DNA of 64,000 nucleotides from Pseudomonas parafulva NBRC 16636 = DSM 17004 (GTDB lineage Bacteria > Pseudomonadota > Gammaproteobacteria > Pseudomonadales > Pseudomonadaceae): contig NZ_BBIU01000020.1 in assembly GCF_000730645.1 (NCBI RefSeq), forward strand, positions 1-64,000. The letters are read 5' to 3'. Below the pieces are notes generated by a model. That model did no database searches, had not been told where the DNA came from, and saw nothing but the letters and a program-made list of their open reading frames with translations. Below, one piece after another: positions 55,440-64,000 of this stretch. Position 1 is the stretch's first letter; each line of letters begins with the position of its first letter. A program made the position numbers and the translations under genes.

Positions 55440-56897
55440 GTGCTCAAGGCACTTAAAAAAATATTCGGCAAGGGAGACGACGCCCCGCAGGCTGTCGCGC
55501 CTGCTGCCAGCGTTGCATCGCCCGCGCCCGTTTCCGAGGCCCGTCCAGTAACCGCACCCAAGCCACCGCGCGCCAAACCTGCCCCCAAGGCCAGCCAGCC
55601 GGTGGCAACCGCGCCTGCGGCGGCAACGCCGGCAAAAGAAAAACCGCGCCGCGAGCGCAAGCCCAAGCCGCAGGCCAGCCTGTGGAAGCCGGAAGACTTC
55701 GTGGTCGAGCCGCAGGAAGGCAAAACCCGCTTCCATGACTTCAAGCTGTCCAACGAACTGATGCACGCCATCCACGACCTGGGCTTCCCGTACTGCACGC
55801 CGATCCAGGCACAGGTGCTGGGTTACACCCTGCGTGGGCAGGACGCGATCGGCAGGGCCCAGACGGGTACGGGCAAGACGGCAGCGTTTCTGATTTCGAT
55901 CATTTCCCAGTTGCAGCAGACCCCACCGCCCAAAGAGCGCTACATGGGCGAACCCCGTGCGCTGATCATCGCGCCCACCCGCGAGCTGGTGGTACAGATC
56001 GCCAAGGACGCTGCGGCCCTCACCAAGTACACCGGCCTGAACGTGATGAGCTTCGTCGGTGGCATGGACTTCGACAAGCAACTGAAGGCGCTGGAAGCCC
56101 GGCACTGCGACATTCTGGTGGCCACCCCAGGCCGGCTGCTGGACTTCAACCAGCGCGGCGAGGTGCACCTGGACATGGTCGAGGTGATGGTGCTGGACGA
56201 AGCGGACCGCATGCTGGACATGGGCTTCATCCCCCAGGTACGGCAGATCATCCGCCAGACCCCGCCCAAGAGCGAACGCCAGACCTTGCTGTTCTCGGCC
56301 ACCTTCACCGACGACGTGATGAACCTGGCCAAGCAGTGGACGACCGACCCGGCCATCGTCGAAATCGAGCCCGAGAACGTTGCCAGCGAAACGGTCGAGC
56401 AGCATGTGTATGCGGTGGCGGGCAGCGACAAGTACAAGCTGCTGTACAACCTGGTTACCCAACACCAGTGGGAACGGGTGATGGTATTCGCCAACCGCAA
56501 GGACGAAGTGCGGCGCATCGAGGAAAAACTGGTGCGTGACGGCATCAATGCCGCGCAGCTTTCAGGCGACGTGCCCCAGCACAAGCGTATCCGCACGCTG
56601 GAAAACTTCCGTGAAGGGCGCATCACCGTGCTGGTTGCCACCGATGTGGCCGGGCGGGGTATTCACATCGACGGTATCAGCCACGTGATCAACTTCACCT
56701 TGCCCGAAGACCCGGACGACTACGTGCACCGTATCGGCCGTACTGGCCGTGCAGGCACCAGCGGTGTGTCGATCAGCTTTGCCGGGGAGGATGACTCGTA
56801 TCAGTTGCCCGCGATCGAAGAACTGCTGGGCCGCAAGATCAAGTGCGAGATGCCGCCAGATGAACTGCTGCAGCCCGTGCCGCGCAAGCATCACTGA
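55440..56897 (+). CDS. rhlB: DEAD-box ATP-dependent RNA helicase RhlB
   Basis: A DEAD-box helicase of 485 residues with a GTG start at 55440. Residues 1-85 are a low-complexity Ala/Pro/Lys extension, common in Pseudomonas RhlB. The helicase core follows with motif [12 protein letters not shown], motif [10 protein letters not shown], motif III LLFSATF and motif [12 protein letters not shown]. RhlB unwinds structured RNA, often with RNase E. Confidence 0.93.
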   Translation: MLKALKKIFGKGDDAPQAVAPAASVASPAPVSEARPVTAPKPPRAKPAPKASQPVATAPAAATPAKEKPRRERKPKPQASLWKPEDFVVEPQEGKTRFHDFKLSNELMHAIHDLGFPYCTPIQAQVLGYTLRGQDAIGRAQTGTGKTAAFLISIISQLQQTPPPKERYMGEPRALIIAPTRELVVQIAKDAAALTKYTGLNVMSFVGGMDFDKQLKALEARHCDILVATPGRLLDFNQRGEVHLDMVEVMVLDEADRMLDMGFIPQVRQIIRQTPPKSERQTLLFSATFTDDVMNLAKQWTTDPAIVEIEPENVASETVEQHVYAVAGSDKYKLLYNLVTQHQWERVMVFANRKDEVRRIEEKLVRDGINAAQLSGDVPQHKRIRTLENFREGRITVLVATDVAGRGIHIDGISHVINFTLPEDPDDYVHRIGRTGRAGTSGVSISFAGEDDSYQLPAIEELLGRKIKCEMPPDELLQPVPRKHH

Positions 56898-56989
56898 CCT
56901 GTACCGGCCTCTTCGCGGGTAAATCGGATCGCCGCACCGCCGCTCCCACAGGTAGGGCGCCTGCTCCAGCAGATAAGGTGCATGACTAG

Positions 56990-57060
56990 GTGGGAGCAAC
57001 TGTCTTACACAAGATCTGAAAGTTGGCTCAATCACTGTGGGAGCGGGTTTACCCGCGAAC
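56990..57060. repeat. REP-linked repeat and REP core
   Basis: 56990-57045 carries, in opposite orientation, the same unit as the tandem repeat at 44132-44226 (complement of GTGATTG...AGATCTTGTG...AGACAGTT). It runs into a REP core (GTGGGAGCGGGTTTACCCGC). A CCGGGGCATAGCCCCGG hairpin follows near 57060-57077. Confidence 0.85.
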
Positions 57061-57091
57061 CGGGGCATAGCCCCGGCCACCCAACACAGGG

Positions 57092-57538
57092 CTACCAGCG
57101 CCCCGCCGCATCCTGGTCACTCTGCCTGCCCTCGACCCAGTGCGGGCCGTCCCCGGTCATTTCCTTCTTCCAGAACGGCGCCCGGGTTTTCAGGTAATCC
57201 ATGATGAAGTTGCAGGCATCGAACGCGGCCTGCCGGTGAGCACTGGCCACCCCCACGAACACAATGGGCTCGCCCGGCTCCAGCGCCCCGATGCGGTGCA
57301 GCACTTCGACCTTCAACAGCGGCCAGCGCTGCTGGGCCTCGGCGGCAATCTTGGCCAGGGCCTTCTCGGTCATGCCCGGGTAATGTTCAAGAAACATCCC
57401 CGCCACCTCGCGCCCTTCGTTGAAATCCCGCACGTAGCCGACAAAAGCGACAACCGCCCCCACACCCGCGTTGGCCGCGTGCATGGCATTGACTTCCAGC
57501 CCCGGGTCGAATGCAGCCTCCTGAACGCGCACAGCCAT
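57092..57538 (-). CDS. moaE: Molybdopterin synthase large subunit MoaE
   Basis: The catalytic subunit that converts cyclic pyranopterin monophosphate to molybdopterin using sulfur from MoaD. The 148-residue protein includes AVVAFVGYVRDFNEG, LEHYPGMTEKAL, HRIGALEPGEPIVFVGVASAHR and the catalytic-lysine region KTRAPFWKKE. It lies 2 nt after moaD. Confidence 0.97.
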   Translation of the reverse strand: MAVRVQEAAFDPGLEVNAMHAANAGVGAVVAFVGYVRDFNEGREVAGMFLEHYPGMTEKALAKIAAEAQQRWPLLKVEVLHRIGALEPGEPIVFVGVASAHRQAAFDACNFIMDYLKTRAPFWKKEMTGDGPHWVEGRQSDQDAAGRW

Positions 57539-57540
57539 GT

Positions 57541-57786
57541 TCAGCCTCCTGTTACCGGCGGGAAGAACGCCACTTCATCGCCCTCTTCCAGCGGCTCATC
57601 GAGCTTGCACAGTTCTTCATTGCGTGCACACATCAGGTTCTGCTCGCCCAGCACGTCGTACGGCGCGCCCCTGGCCACCAGCGCCTGACGCACATCGTCG
57701 AGCACCGCGAAAGCACCTTCGACACGCTCCGCGTCCACCCCCAGCCGTTCGCGGTAACGGGCGAAATACATCACCTTCACGTTCAT
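57541..57786 (-). CDS. moaD: Molybdopterin synthase sulfur carrier subunit MoaD
   Basis: A ubiquitin-fold sulfur carrier of 81 residues from [16 protein letters not shown] at 57786. The C terminus PPVTGG ends with the Gly-Gly that is adenylated and thiocarboxylated. It overlaps the moaC stop by 1 nt. A longer upstream reading runs into moaC and is not used. Confidence 0.97.
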   Translation of the reverse strand: MNVKVMYFARYRERLGVDAERVEGAFAVLDDVRQALVARGAPYDVLGEQNLMCARNEELCKLDEPLEEGDEVAFFPPVTGG

Positions 57787-58256
57787 CAGCCTTGCACCTT
57801 GTAATGGCCACTTTTGCCGCCGAGCTTTTCCAGCAGGCGCACCTGTTCGATGACCATACCCTTGTCCACGGCTTTGCACATGTCATAAAGGGTCAGTGCC
57901 GCGACACTGGCCGCCGTCAGCGCTTCCATCTCCACACCGGTCTGCCCGGCCAACTTGCAGCGGGCGACGATCTTCACCGCATCCTCACCCTCGGCATCGA
58001 GCTCCACCTTCACGCTGGTCAGCATCAATGGGTGGCACAACGGGATCAGATCACTGGTCTTCTTCGCCGCCTGAATGCCGGCGATGCGCGCCACGGCAAA
58101 CACATCGCCCTTGGGGTGTGCGCCATCCACGATCATCTGCAAGGTTTGCGGCAGCATGCGCACTCGCGCCTCGGCGGTGGCCTCACGCTCGGTGACGGCT
58201 TTTTCAGTGACGTCGACCATGTTGGCCCGCCCCTGGGAATCAAGATGTGTCAGCAC
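57786..58256 (-). CDS. moaC: Cyclic pyranopterin monophosphate synthase MoaC
   Basis: MoaC rearranges the GTP-derived intermediate into cPMP in molybdenum-cofactor synthesis. I use the GTG at 58256 ([19 protein letters not shown]), 156 residues, because AGGAG lies seven bases upstream and the N terminus matches the family. Conserved parts are [13 protein letters not shown] and [12 protein letters not shown]. moaC-moaD-moaE are tightly packed. moaA and moaB are not in this window. Confidence 0.96.
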   Translation of the reverse strand: MLTHLDSQGRANMVDVTEKAVTEREATAEARVRMLPQTLQMIVDGAHPKGDVFAVARIAGIQAAKKTSDLIPLCHPLMLTSVKVELDAEGEDAVKIVARCKLAGQTGVEMEALTAASVAALTLYDMCKAVDKGMVIEQVRLLEKLGGKSGHYKVQG

Positions 58257-58370
58257 TGCTCTGCTCCTGTGAAGGGAGCAACGAGTGTAAACCTGTGGGT
58301 CAGCTTTAGGCACGGGTTTGTAGCCGGGCGGGAAGTTGGAGCGGCCCGAGCAGGCCGCCCCGATGTGCCG

Positions 58371-59765
58371 TTACATGTGCGACTCGGCGTACTCGGCCAG
58401 CACCGACCGCGGCACACCCTGCAGGGTGATGTGCACGCCGTGGGGGAAGTCCTTGAAGCGCTCGGTGAGGTAGGTAAGGCCCGAGCTGGTGGCGGACAGG
58501 TAAGGTGTGTCGATCTGCGCCAGGTTACCCAGGCACACCACCTTGGAGCCGGCACCGGCACGGGTGATGATGGTTTTCATCTGGTGCGGGGTAAGGTTCT
58601 GACATTCATCGATGAGGATCAGGCTCTGCTGGAAGCTGCGCCCACGGATGTAGTTCAGTGACTTGAACTGCAACGGTACCCGCTCGAGGATGTACTCCAC
58701 GCTGCCATGTGTGCTTTCGTCGTCCATGTGCAAGGCTTCGAGGTTGTCGGTGATCGCACCCAGCCAAGGCTCCATCTTCTCGGCCTCGGTACCCGGCAGG
58801 AAGCCGATCTCCTGGTCCAGCCCCTGCACGCTGCGGGTGGCGATGATGCGCCGGTAGCGCTTGCTGACCATGGTCTGCTCGATGGCGGCAGCCAGTGCCA
58901 GGATGGTCTTGCCCGAGCCCGCGGCGCCGGTCAGGTTGACCAGGTGAATATCTGGGTCCAGCAGGGCGAACAGCGCCAGGCTCTGGTGAATATCCCGTGG
59001 CTTCAGGCCCCAGGCTTCCTGGTGCAGCAGCGGCTCCTGGTGCAGGTCGAGCAGCAGCAGTTCGTTTTCACGGATGCCTTTGATCCAGCCAACGAAGCCC
59101 TGCTCGTCGATGATGAACTCGTTGACGTGCACCGCCGGCAGGTTCTCGGCCAGTTGCACACGGTGCCAGGTACGGCCACGTTCCTGGCGCGTATCCACCT
59201 TGTTCACCCGGTCCCAGAACGAACCTGTGACCGAGTGGTATCCCTTGGACAGCAGCGACACGTCGTCTACCAACTGGTCGGTGCTGTAGTCTTCGGCCGC
59301 AATGCCACAGGCGCGCGCCTTCAGGCGCATGTTGATGTCTTTGGTGACCAGCACCACATCCAGGTCGGTGCGCCGTGCCCGCACTTCCAGCAGCTGGTTG
59401 ATGATGATGTTGTCGTTGAGGGTTTCCGGCAGCAGGCGATTAGGCTCGTTGCGCGGGGTCATCAGAATGGACAGGAAGCCCTTGGGCCCGCTCTTGCCAC
59501 GCTGGATGGGTACACCCTGCTCGACCACGCTGGGTGAGGCGTCCCCCAGGGTCTGGTCGATCAGGCGGATGGCCTGGCGGCATTCGGCGGCGATGCTCTG
59601 TTTGCCGGCCTTGAGCTTGTCGAGTTCCTCCAGCACCGTCATCGGGATGGCGACGTGATGCTCCTCGAAGTTGAGTAATGCGTTAGGGTCGTGAATCAGG
59701 ACGTTGGTATCGAGCACATAGAGGATTGGCTTGCTGGAGGAAGGGGTGCGTCCTTGGTCATCCAT
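58371..59765 (-). CDS. PIN domain-PhoH family ATPase
   Basis: A 464-residue PhoH2-type protein. The N-terminal PIN RNase domain (about 10-150) has the acidic residues in VLDTNVLIHDP and VLVTKDINMRLKA. The C-terminal PhoH ATPase has Walker A GAAGSGKTILALAAA and Walker B-like LILIDECQNLT. Proteins of this architecture have RNA helicase and ribonuclease activity in mycobacteria. The role in Pseudomonas is unknown. It has a long (281 nt) upstream region. Confidence 0.92.
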   Translation of the reverse strand: MDDQGRTPSSSKPILYVLDTNVLIHDPNALLNFEEHHVAIPMTVLEELDKLKAGKQSIAAECRQAIRLIDQTLGDASPSVVEQGVPIQRGKSGPKGFLSILMTPRNEPNRLLPETLNDNIIINQLLEVRARRTDLDVVLVTKDINMRLKARACGIAAEDYSTDQLVDDVSLLSKGYHSVTGSFWDRVNKVDTRQERGRTWHRVQLAENLPAVHVNEFIIDEQGFVGWIKGIRENELLLLDLHQEPLLHQEAWGLKPRDIHQSLALFALLDPDIHLVNLTGAAGSGKTILALAAAIEQTMVSKRYRRIIATRSVQGLDQEIGFLPGTEAEKMEPWLGAITDNLEALHMDDESTHGSVEYILERVPLQFKSLNYIRGRSFQQSLILIDECQNLTPHQMKTIITRAGAGSKVVCLGNLAQIDTPYLSATSSGLTYLTERFKDFPHGVHITLQGVPRSVLAEYAESHM

Positions 59766-60046
59766 ACTCGGTCACCTTATGTCGAAGCCACACGGCGCGG
59801 TCTGTTACGCCGCAAAGTGACTGCCGGTCTCCCCGTATCCGCGTTGTTACGGGCGGGAAGCGAACCTGGCCAGGTGAGCCTGTATGACGCCACCTGTGCT
59901 GCAGGAATCGGCTGTCTGGTTTCTTCATACCGCAAAAGGCATGACCGGAAAAAGCATTTTTACGCGTTTTTGAAGTTTATTTTTCCGATTGACGAACTGC
60001 CCTTGGCGGGGCGGCCAGGCGGGTCTACAGTCAGAAGTCAGATTGC
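59766..60046. other. Long leader region upstream of the PIN-PhoH gene
   Basis: No gene is supported. Several short inverted repeats occur: CCCGTA/TACGGG near 59837-59858, CAGGTG/CACCTG near 59871-59896, and GGCG/CGCC near 59794-59811. The region may form a structured 5' leader, but I do not recognise a known riboswitch class. Confidence 0.35.
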
Positions 60047-61174
60047 TCATTGTGCATAAGCATATTCCTTGCAGCCCTGCCAGCCGATGCCGCTCTGTGC
60101 GGTGTGCTCCAGCAGCCATTGCACGGCGGGCTGGGCTTTGGGCAGGGCATCGTGAAACTGGATCACCCCCTTGCGCCACAGCAGCATCAAGGTCAGCACC
60201 CGCTGGGCCGAGGCCTGGGCATCCAGCGCGCCGTCATCCTGGGCGTCGATGTCCCACAGTGACACGCGCAGTTGCTGGCTGGCCATGAACGCGTCCCCAT
60301 CCGCCCTGCGCTGGCCATAGGGGGGCCTGAACAATGGCACGTATTGCTCAGGCAGATCTGCCTGCACCCGCCCCTGGCTGCGCCTGAGCGAGTCCTGCCA
60401 GCCATTCCACTGCGCGTGGGACCTGTACTCCCAGCCCTGAATACCTACGCACTGCCCGTCATACAACGTGCGCAGGGCGTCGAGCGAGGTGCCCTCGCGA
60501 CGTTGCTGCAAACGGTTGCCCAGGACGAAAAAAGTCCCTTCCAGCTTCTGCCCGCGCAGGTAGTCGGCCAACGTATCGGTACTGCCACCCACCGGCCCCG
60601 GCCCACCAACGAAGGTGAGCAGAAACAGCCGGTCGTTCAGTTCGTCGCCGTTGCGCTCGGCCGGTGACAGCCGCTCCACCTCACTGCTGGTTTGCGGCAT
60701 CAACGCCGCCTTGCGCAGTTGCTCGTCCAGGTAGCGCACATGGAAGCGGTGGCTAGGCTCGACCCAGCCGGTGTAGAACGCGCCAACATCGGCAGCGAAG
60801 GTAGCGGCTTGCGTGCGCAGTTCTGCCATGGAGGTGACGGCGTAGCAGAACGAGGCATCCTGCTCGCAACTGCGCTGGGCCTGCTGGTAACCGCTCCACA
60901 GGCGCTGCCACATGCGCGCCCGCACCAGGCGCACCTTGTGCAGGTTGATCTGGCGCAGCCCCAGCCGCGCCGCCAGCGCCGCATCGTCGAGCAGCTCGCT
61001 TTCATGCAGCACCTGGGCAAACGACAGTATCTCGGCACGCGACGCCACGTCGAACAGCACCGGGCTGTCCAACTGCTCGGGCCACAGGCTGCGGTCCAGG
61101 CTCACCTGGTCGCTGGGCGCGGCGTGCACGGCCACGCTCAGCAGCGCGGCCAGCAGGGCTGAGGCTATGCGCAC
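60047..61174 (-). CDS. Polysaccharide deacetylase-like exported protein with degenerate metal motifs
   Basis: A 375-residue exported protein from a GTG at 61174 (fMet-RIASALLAALLSVAVHA) with GGGAG nine bases upstream and a clear signal peptide. The C-terminal NodB-like domain (about 185-360) retains FRPPYG (near 283), WDIDAQD and the last motif QFHDAL. The first motif, usually TFDDGP, reads TFVGGPGP, so both catalytic aspartates are missing. The His-x3-His metal motif is also not intact (YRSHAQWNG). The N-terminal 150 residues are helical and unassigned. Probably not a classical deacetylase. Confidence 0.75.
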   Translation of the reverse strand: MRIASALLAALLSVAVHAAPSDQVSLDRSLWPEQLDSPVLFDVASRAEILSFAQVLHESELLDDAALAARLGLRQINLHKVRLVRARMWQRLWSGYQQAQRSCEQDASFCYAVTSMAELRTQAATFAADVGAFYTGWVEPSHRFHVRYLDEQLRKAALMPQTSSEVERLSPAERNGDELNDRLFLLTFVGGPGPVGGSTDTLADYLRGQKLEGTFFVLGNRLQQRREGTSLDALRTLYDGQCVGIQGWEYRSHAQWNGWQDSLRRSQGRVQADLPEQYVPLFRPPYGQRRADGDAFMASQQLRVSLWDIDAQDDGALDAQASAQRVLTLMLLWRKGVIQFHDALPKAQPAVQWLLEHTAQSGIGWQGCKEYAYAQ

Positions 61175-61311
61175 GGTCCAAGGCTCCCCAATGGCAAAAC
61201 AGGCACTATAGCGCCTGCACGCTCCATGAGCGCCCACTATCGTCGCCATAGTTTGGACTTGCCACGCCCAGCCCGTAGAATTCACGGTCAACGATGCCAG
61301 GAGCCGACCCG

Positions 61312-62091
61312 ATGCTGACGGTGATTTCCCCCGCCAAGACCCTCGACTACGACACCCCGCCGGTGACCGAGCGTTTCACCCTGCCCGCTTACCTCGATGA
61401 CTCGCAGGAACTGATCGGGCAGCTGCGCGAACTGAGCCCGGCGCAGATCAGCGAACTGATGCACCTCTCCGACAAGCTTGCCGGCCTGAACGCCGCCCGC
61501 TTCGGCAGCTGGACGCCGCACTTCACCCCACAGAACGCCAAGCAGGCGTTGCTGGCCTTCAAGGGCGACGTGTACACCGGGCTGGCTGCCGAAACCTTGG
61601 GCGAGGACGACTTCACCTTCGCCCAGGGCCACTTGCGCATGCTCTCGGGCCTGTACGGCCTGCTGCGCCCGCTGGACCTGATGCAACCCTACCGCCTGGA
61701 GATGGGCACCAAGCTGGCTAACGCCCGCGGCAAGGACCTGTACGCCTTCTGGGGCACCCGCATCAGCGAATGGCTGAACCAGGCCCTGGCCGAACAGGGC
61801 GACGACGTGCTGCTGAACCTGGCCAGCAACGAGTATTTCAGCGCAGTGAAACGCAGCGCGTTGAACGCCCGGGTGATCAACGTCGACTTCAAGGACCTGA
61901 AGAACGGCCAATACAAGATCATCAGCTTCTACGCCAAGAAAGCCCGCGGCATGATGACCCGCTTCGCCATCGAAGAGCGCATCAGCGACCCAGCGCAGCT
62001 CAAGCAGTTCGATGTGCAGGGGTACTACTACAGTGCCGAGCAGTCGAAAGCGGATCATCTGGTGTTTTTGCGGGATCATCCTGGCGAGTGA
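61312..62091 (+). CDS. yaaA: Peroxide stress protein YaaA (UPF0246)
   Basis: A 259-residue DUF328 protein, which in E. coli limits intracellular free iron during hydrogen peroxide stress and has a DNA-binding fold. The start at 61312 ([16 protein letters not shown]) is the family N terminus. Conserved parts include [40 protein letters not shown] and the terminal FLRDHPGE. Confidence 0.95.
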   Translation: MLTVISPAKTLDYDTPPVTERFTLPAYLDDSQELIGQLRELSPAQISELMHLSDKLAGLNAARFGSWTPHFTPQNAKQALLAFKGDVYTGLAAETLGEDDFTFAQGHLRMLSGLYGLLRPLDLMQPYRLEMGTKLANARGKDLYAFWGTRISEWLNQALAEQGDDVLLNLASNEYFSAVKRSALNARVINVDFKDLKNGQYKIISFYAKKARGMMTRFAIEERISDPAQLKQFDVQGYYYSAEQSKADHLVFLRDHPGE

Positions 62092-62114
62092 GCCCGGTTG
62101 CGAGCGGGCTGGTG

Positions 62115-62515
62115 TCAGGGCAGTCGCACGTACCCTGACCTCAGCCCGGCCACTTCCAACCCCTGTGGCCATATCGAGCCAATGCTCACCGGCACCTTGC
62201 TCGGCAACTGGTTGGGGTGCTCACGGAACCACACATAACTCAGCCCTGCCTTGTCTTGCTCAACGGCATCGGGTGGCACTACCCATACCCGGTCCTTGCT
62301 CGAAACCAGCACTTCAACCTGGGCACTCATGCCCAAGCGCAGAGGTCGGCCGGGCTCCAGCGAAGGCAGATCGATGTCCGCCACCAAGTCGTACCAGGCG
62401 TCTTGCGCCCCCTCGGTTCTGGGCAGCTGTGCAATATGGGCAACCCGGCCTTGGAAAACCTGCCCGGCGACTGTGACCCGGGCCTGCTGGCCTTCATGAA
62501 CGGTAGGCAGGTCCT
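62115..62515 (-). pseudogene. Fragment of an HlyD/MacA-type adaptor protein (C-terminal part)
   Basis: Translated from about 62515 downward, the minus strand reads [19 protein letters not shown] and later IDLPSLEPGRPLRLGMSAQV and WVVPPDAVEQD, ending GLRSGYVRLP. This is the beta-barrel and membrane-proximal part of a periplasmic adaptor. It has no start of its own, and its upstream part is replaced by an ABC ATPase in another frame, so it is a remnant. Reading could resume at an internal ATG-like start near 62387. Confidence 0.75.
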
Positions 62516-63033
62516 GTATCCAGGCTGCCGGTAGGCTCGTCCGCCACCAATAACGAGGGCTCGGTTACCAGAGCCCGGGCGATAGCAACACGCTGGCGCT
62601 GGCCACCCGATAGCTCGGCAGAGCGTTGCGGGCCAAGCTCACCAATACCTACCGCTTCCAGCTGGTTCTGGGCGAGTACCCGGGCTGCTGGCAGGCGCAA
62701 CCCACGGTAGGAAAGCGGCAGCGCGACGTTATCCAGGGCGGACAGACGCGGCAGCAGGTTAAAGCTCTGGAAGACGAACCCGATCAGACGATTGCGCACG
62801 ACAGCGCACTGGTCGGCGCTGGCCCCTGTCATGTCATTACCCACCAACTGCACACGGCCAGAGCACGGCCTGTCCAGCAGACCGATCAGGTTCAGCAGCG
62901 TACTTTTGCCTGAACCGGATGGGCCGACAATGGCGCACGTTTGCCCACTTGGAACAACAAGGTTGACGTCCTTGAGCACGGGCAACCCGGCATGGAAGCG
63001 GCTCACCTCGGTGAGGCTCACGATGGCGCTCAT
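62494..63033 (-). pseudogene. Truncated MacB/LolD-type ABC transporter ATPase
   Basis: An ABC ATPase with Walker [22 protein letters not shown]-loop [16 protein letters not shown], signature [15 protein letters not shown] and Walker [14 protein letters not shown]. It breaks off there: the next residues (GPAYRS) come from the adaptor fragment read one frame out. The H-loop and the rest, usually about 40 residues, are missing. A deletion has joined this gene to the adaptor tail and removed what lay between. Overlaps the upstream gene by 4 nt. Confidence 0.82.
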
Positions 63034-63812
63034 GCGAGGCCTCCGGGCTTGATCGATGGATCAATCGGCGGATGCGCTTTTTCAGCCTCATCTTCGAGTT
63101 TACGCACCGTTTTCAAGATCATTTCAATCAGCGGATCGTCTTCGCTGCCTTGTCGCTGGTCTGTTTTGCCGATCAGCAGCGTTAAATCGATTTCATAGTT
63201 ACCGAAGCCTGCCTCCATAATGGGGGGCAAGCCTTTGTAATACTGAATCATCTCTCTCAGCGCATCGTCTCTATAACCGGTGTTGTCATACTCACTGTTA
63301 GCTTTATCGACGATGTAGTGTGTCCATAGCGCATAGCGATGACTGAGTTCCGTGCTCGCGGCCAAGCGTTCGTTGTGTGTAAAATCATAGCCTTCGTCGT
63401 AACCTATTAATGCAAGTTGTTCAGTACTCAGGCCTTTAAAAGGATTCTCGCCACTGCCGTTGAGAAAGTGGGTCGCACGCTTTGCGCGGTCCAGGAGTTC
63501 CGGGTCATCAGTGCTGGGAACAAATGCGTCATGCAGCGGCTTGGTTGAGGTGTATCCTCGCCCTCCCAACTCCATCTGAATCCGCGAGCCCAGCTTGGCA
63601 AGCTCCTGACGACTCAGTTGGCTATCACGAAGCGCTGCACGCTCCGCTGCAGCAGCCAGCTGACGTGCCAGGGCAGATACCCCAGAACGCACCTCACCCT
63701 GGTCGACCACTGTTGATACGGCGCTAGAGACTGCATTGTTCGCCGGTGACTCTGACTGGATTTTCTGTACCGCCCACTGAGATGACGGACTATTTTTTTG
63801 GATGCTGTCCAT
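63030..63812 (-). CDS. Hypothetical protein linked to the export remnant
   Basis: Not recognised. The protein is 260 residues from [15 protein letters not shown] at 63812. It has no signal peptide or membrane helix. The N-terminal 60 residues are Ser/Ala/Val-rich and look disordered, and the rest is soluble and charged with [20 protein letters not shown] and [23 protein letters not shown] is visibly lower than in neighbours. The ATGA overlap with the ABC ATPase shows that it was part of the same operon, so it may be a cargo-related or regulatory protein of that exporter. Confidence 0.65.
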   Translation of the reverse strand: MDSIQKNSPSSQWAVQKIQSESPANNAVSSAVSTVVDQGEVRSGVSALARQLAAAAERAALRDSQLSRQELAKLGSRIQMELGGRGYTSTKPLHDAFVPSTDDPELLDRAKRATHFLNGSGENPFKGLSTEQLALIGYDEGYDFTHNERLAASTELSHRYALWTHYIVDKANSEYDNTGYRDDALREMIQYYKGLPPIMEAGFGNYEIDLTLLIGKTDQRQGSEDDPLIEMILKTVRKLEDEAEKAHPPIDPSIKPGGLA

Positions 63813-63857
63813 TACTACACCATTCGCTATTACACTTGAAAAATGCTCGCCTGTAGG

Positions 63858-63898
63858 CCCCACCCTGCATGCCTATAACGGCAAGTGACAGAGTGGGG
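63858..63898 (-). terminator. GC-rich hairpin without U tract
   Basis: On the minus strand CCCCACTCTG pairs with CAGGGTGGGG (one mismatch) around an inner TGCC/GGCA stem. It lies just after the end of the gene cut by the window edge and about 45 nt before the 260-residue protein gene. There is no T run, so termination is uncertain. Confidence 0.4.
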
Positions 63899-63911
63899 AA
63901 TCGGGAGAGGT

Positions 63912-64000
63912 TTATTTCATTGTGAACTCAGCTTTCCAGGCATAGTTGGCTCTAAATCCGGAGTTGACTGCAGTACACACAGCGCCGCCGGTCGGTGTGG
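63912..64000 (-). CDS. C-terminal end of a gene cut by the window edge
   Basis: Only 28 codons are visible on the minus strand, ending in TAA at 63914-63912. The readable end is ANYAWKAEFTMK, rich in aromatic and small residues, as in the last strand of an exported or beta-rich protein. The other two minus-strand frames hit stops earlier or look unlike protein. Family unknown. Confidence 0.4.
   Translation of the reverse strand, partial: TPTGGAVCTAVNSGFRANYAWKAEFTMK

Noticed and set aside
59691..60059. 122-codon plus-strand frame in the PIN-PhoH upstream region
   Set aside because: It starts inside the PIN-PhoH gene on the other strand and lacks a ribosome site and protein-like composition.
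62115..63033. ABC ATPase plus adaptor as an intact MacAB-like efflux pair
   Set aside because: The ATPase lacks everything after Walker B, the adaptor lacks its N-terminal part, and no permease gene is present.

Overview
The window is a chromosomal segment of a Pseudomonas of the P. putida group. The evidence is gene order and protein sequence: a complete dcw cluster, then rnpB, rsmI-lpoA-yraN-diaA-dolP, sspAB, petABC and rplM-rpsI, then zapE, trpS, cysD, cysNC, algW and aapJQMP. GC is high and P. putida-type REP elements (core GTGGGAGCGGGTTTACCCGC) recur between genes. No tRNA, rRNA operon, CRISPR array, prophage or intact insertion sequence was seen.

Layout. (1) 1-18130: cell division and peptidoglycan synthesis, all on the minus strand, in the order mraZ, rsmH, ftsL, ftsI, murE, murF, mraY, murD, ftsW, murG, murC, ddlB, ftsQ, ftsA, ftsZ, lpxC. 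Many cistrons overlap by 1-8 nt. The mraZ promoter carries three MraZ-type boxes at a 10-bp period. (2) 18332-28260: RNase P RNA, rsmI, the divergent lpoA-yraN-diaA-dolP group, sspAB, the cytochrome bc1 operon and rplM-rpsI, with clear promoters and terminators. (3) 28468-34554: an aldo/keto reductase, a GlxA-type regulator, zapE, trpS, an alpha/beta hydrolase and a ZapG/YhcB-like protein. (4) 34600-44500: an accessory block of about 10 kb. It holds methionine gamma-lyase (mdeA) with its divergent Lrp-type regulator (mdeR), then an AraC-type regulator and a complete aldoxime-nitrile-amide-acid pathway: aldoxime dehydratase, an outer-membrane transporter-like protein, amidase, Fe-type nitrile hydratase alpha and beta, and a P47K/CobW activator. 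A 29-codon candidate microprotein gene sits at its left edge, and nested REP-linked direct repeats at its right edge. (5) 44494-54349: sulfate activation (cysD, cysNC) split by an inserted four-helix-bundle gene bounded by inverted repeats, then a Nif3-like protein, the AlgW protease and an amino-acid ABC transporter behind a probable sigma54 promoter. (6) 54683-62091: carboxylesterase, rhlB, moaCDE, a PIN-PhoH ATPase, a polysaccharide-deacetylase-like protein with degenerate metal motifs, and yaaA. (7) 62115-64000: a decayed export locus (ABC ATPase fused by deletion to the tail of an adaptor protein), a lower-GC gene of unknown function, and the end of another gene cut by the window.

How the parts work together. 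The dcw genes build lipid II and the divisome as one unit. In the accessory block, the aldoxime genes should turn aldoximes into nitriles, amides and finally acids plus ammonia. mdeA breaks methionine into methanethiol, 2-oxobutyrate and ammonia. Both routes release usable nitrogen, and both are associated with compounds found around plants. Catalytic residues are intact in the enzymes where they could be counted. The strongest unexplained signals are the 29-codon gene at 34650-34739, the four-helix-bundle module inside the cys operon, the degenerate deacetylase, and the remnant export locus with its unknown partner gene.
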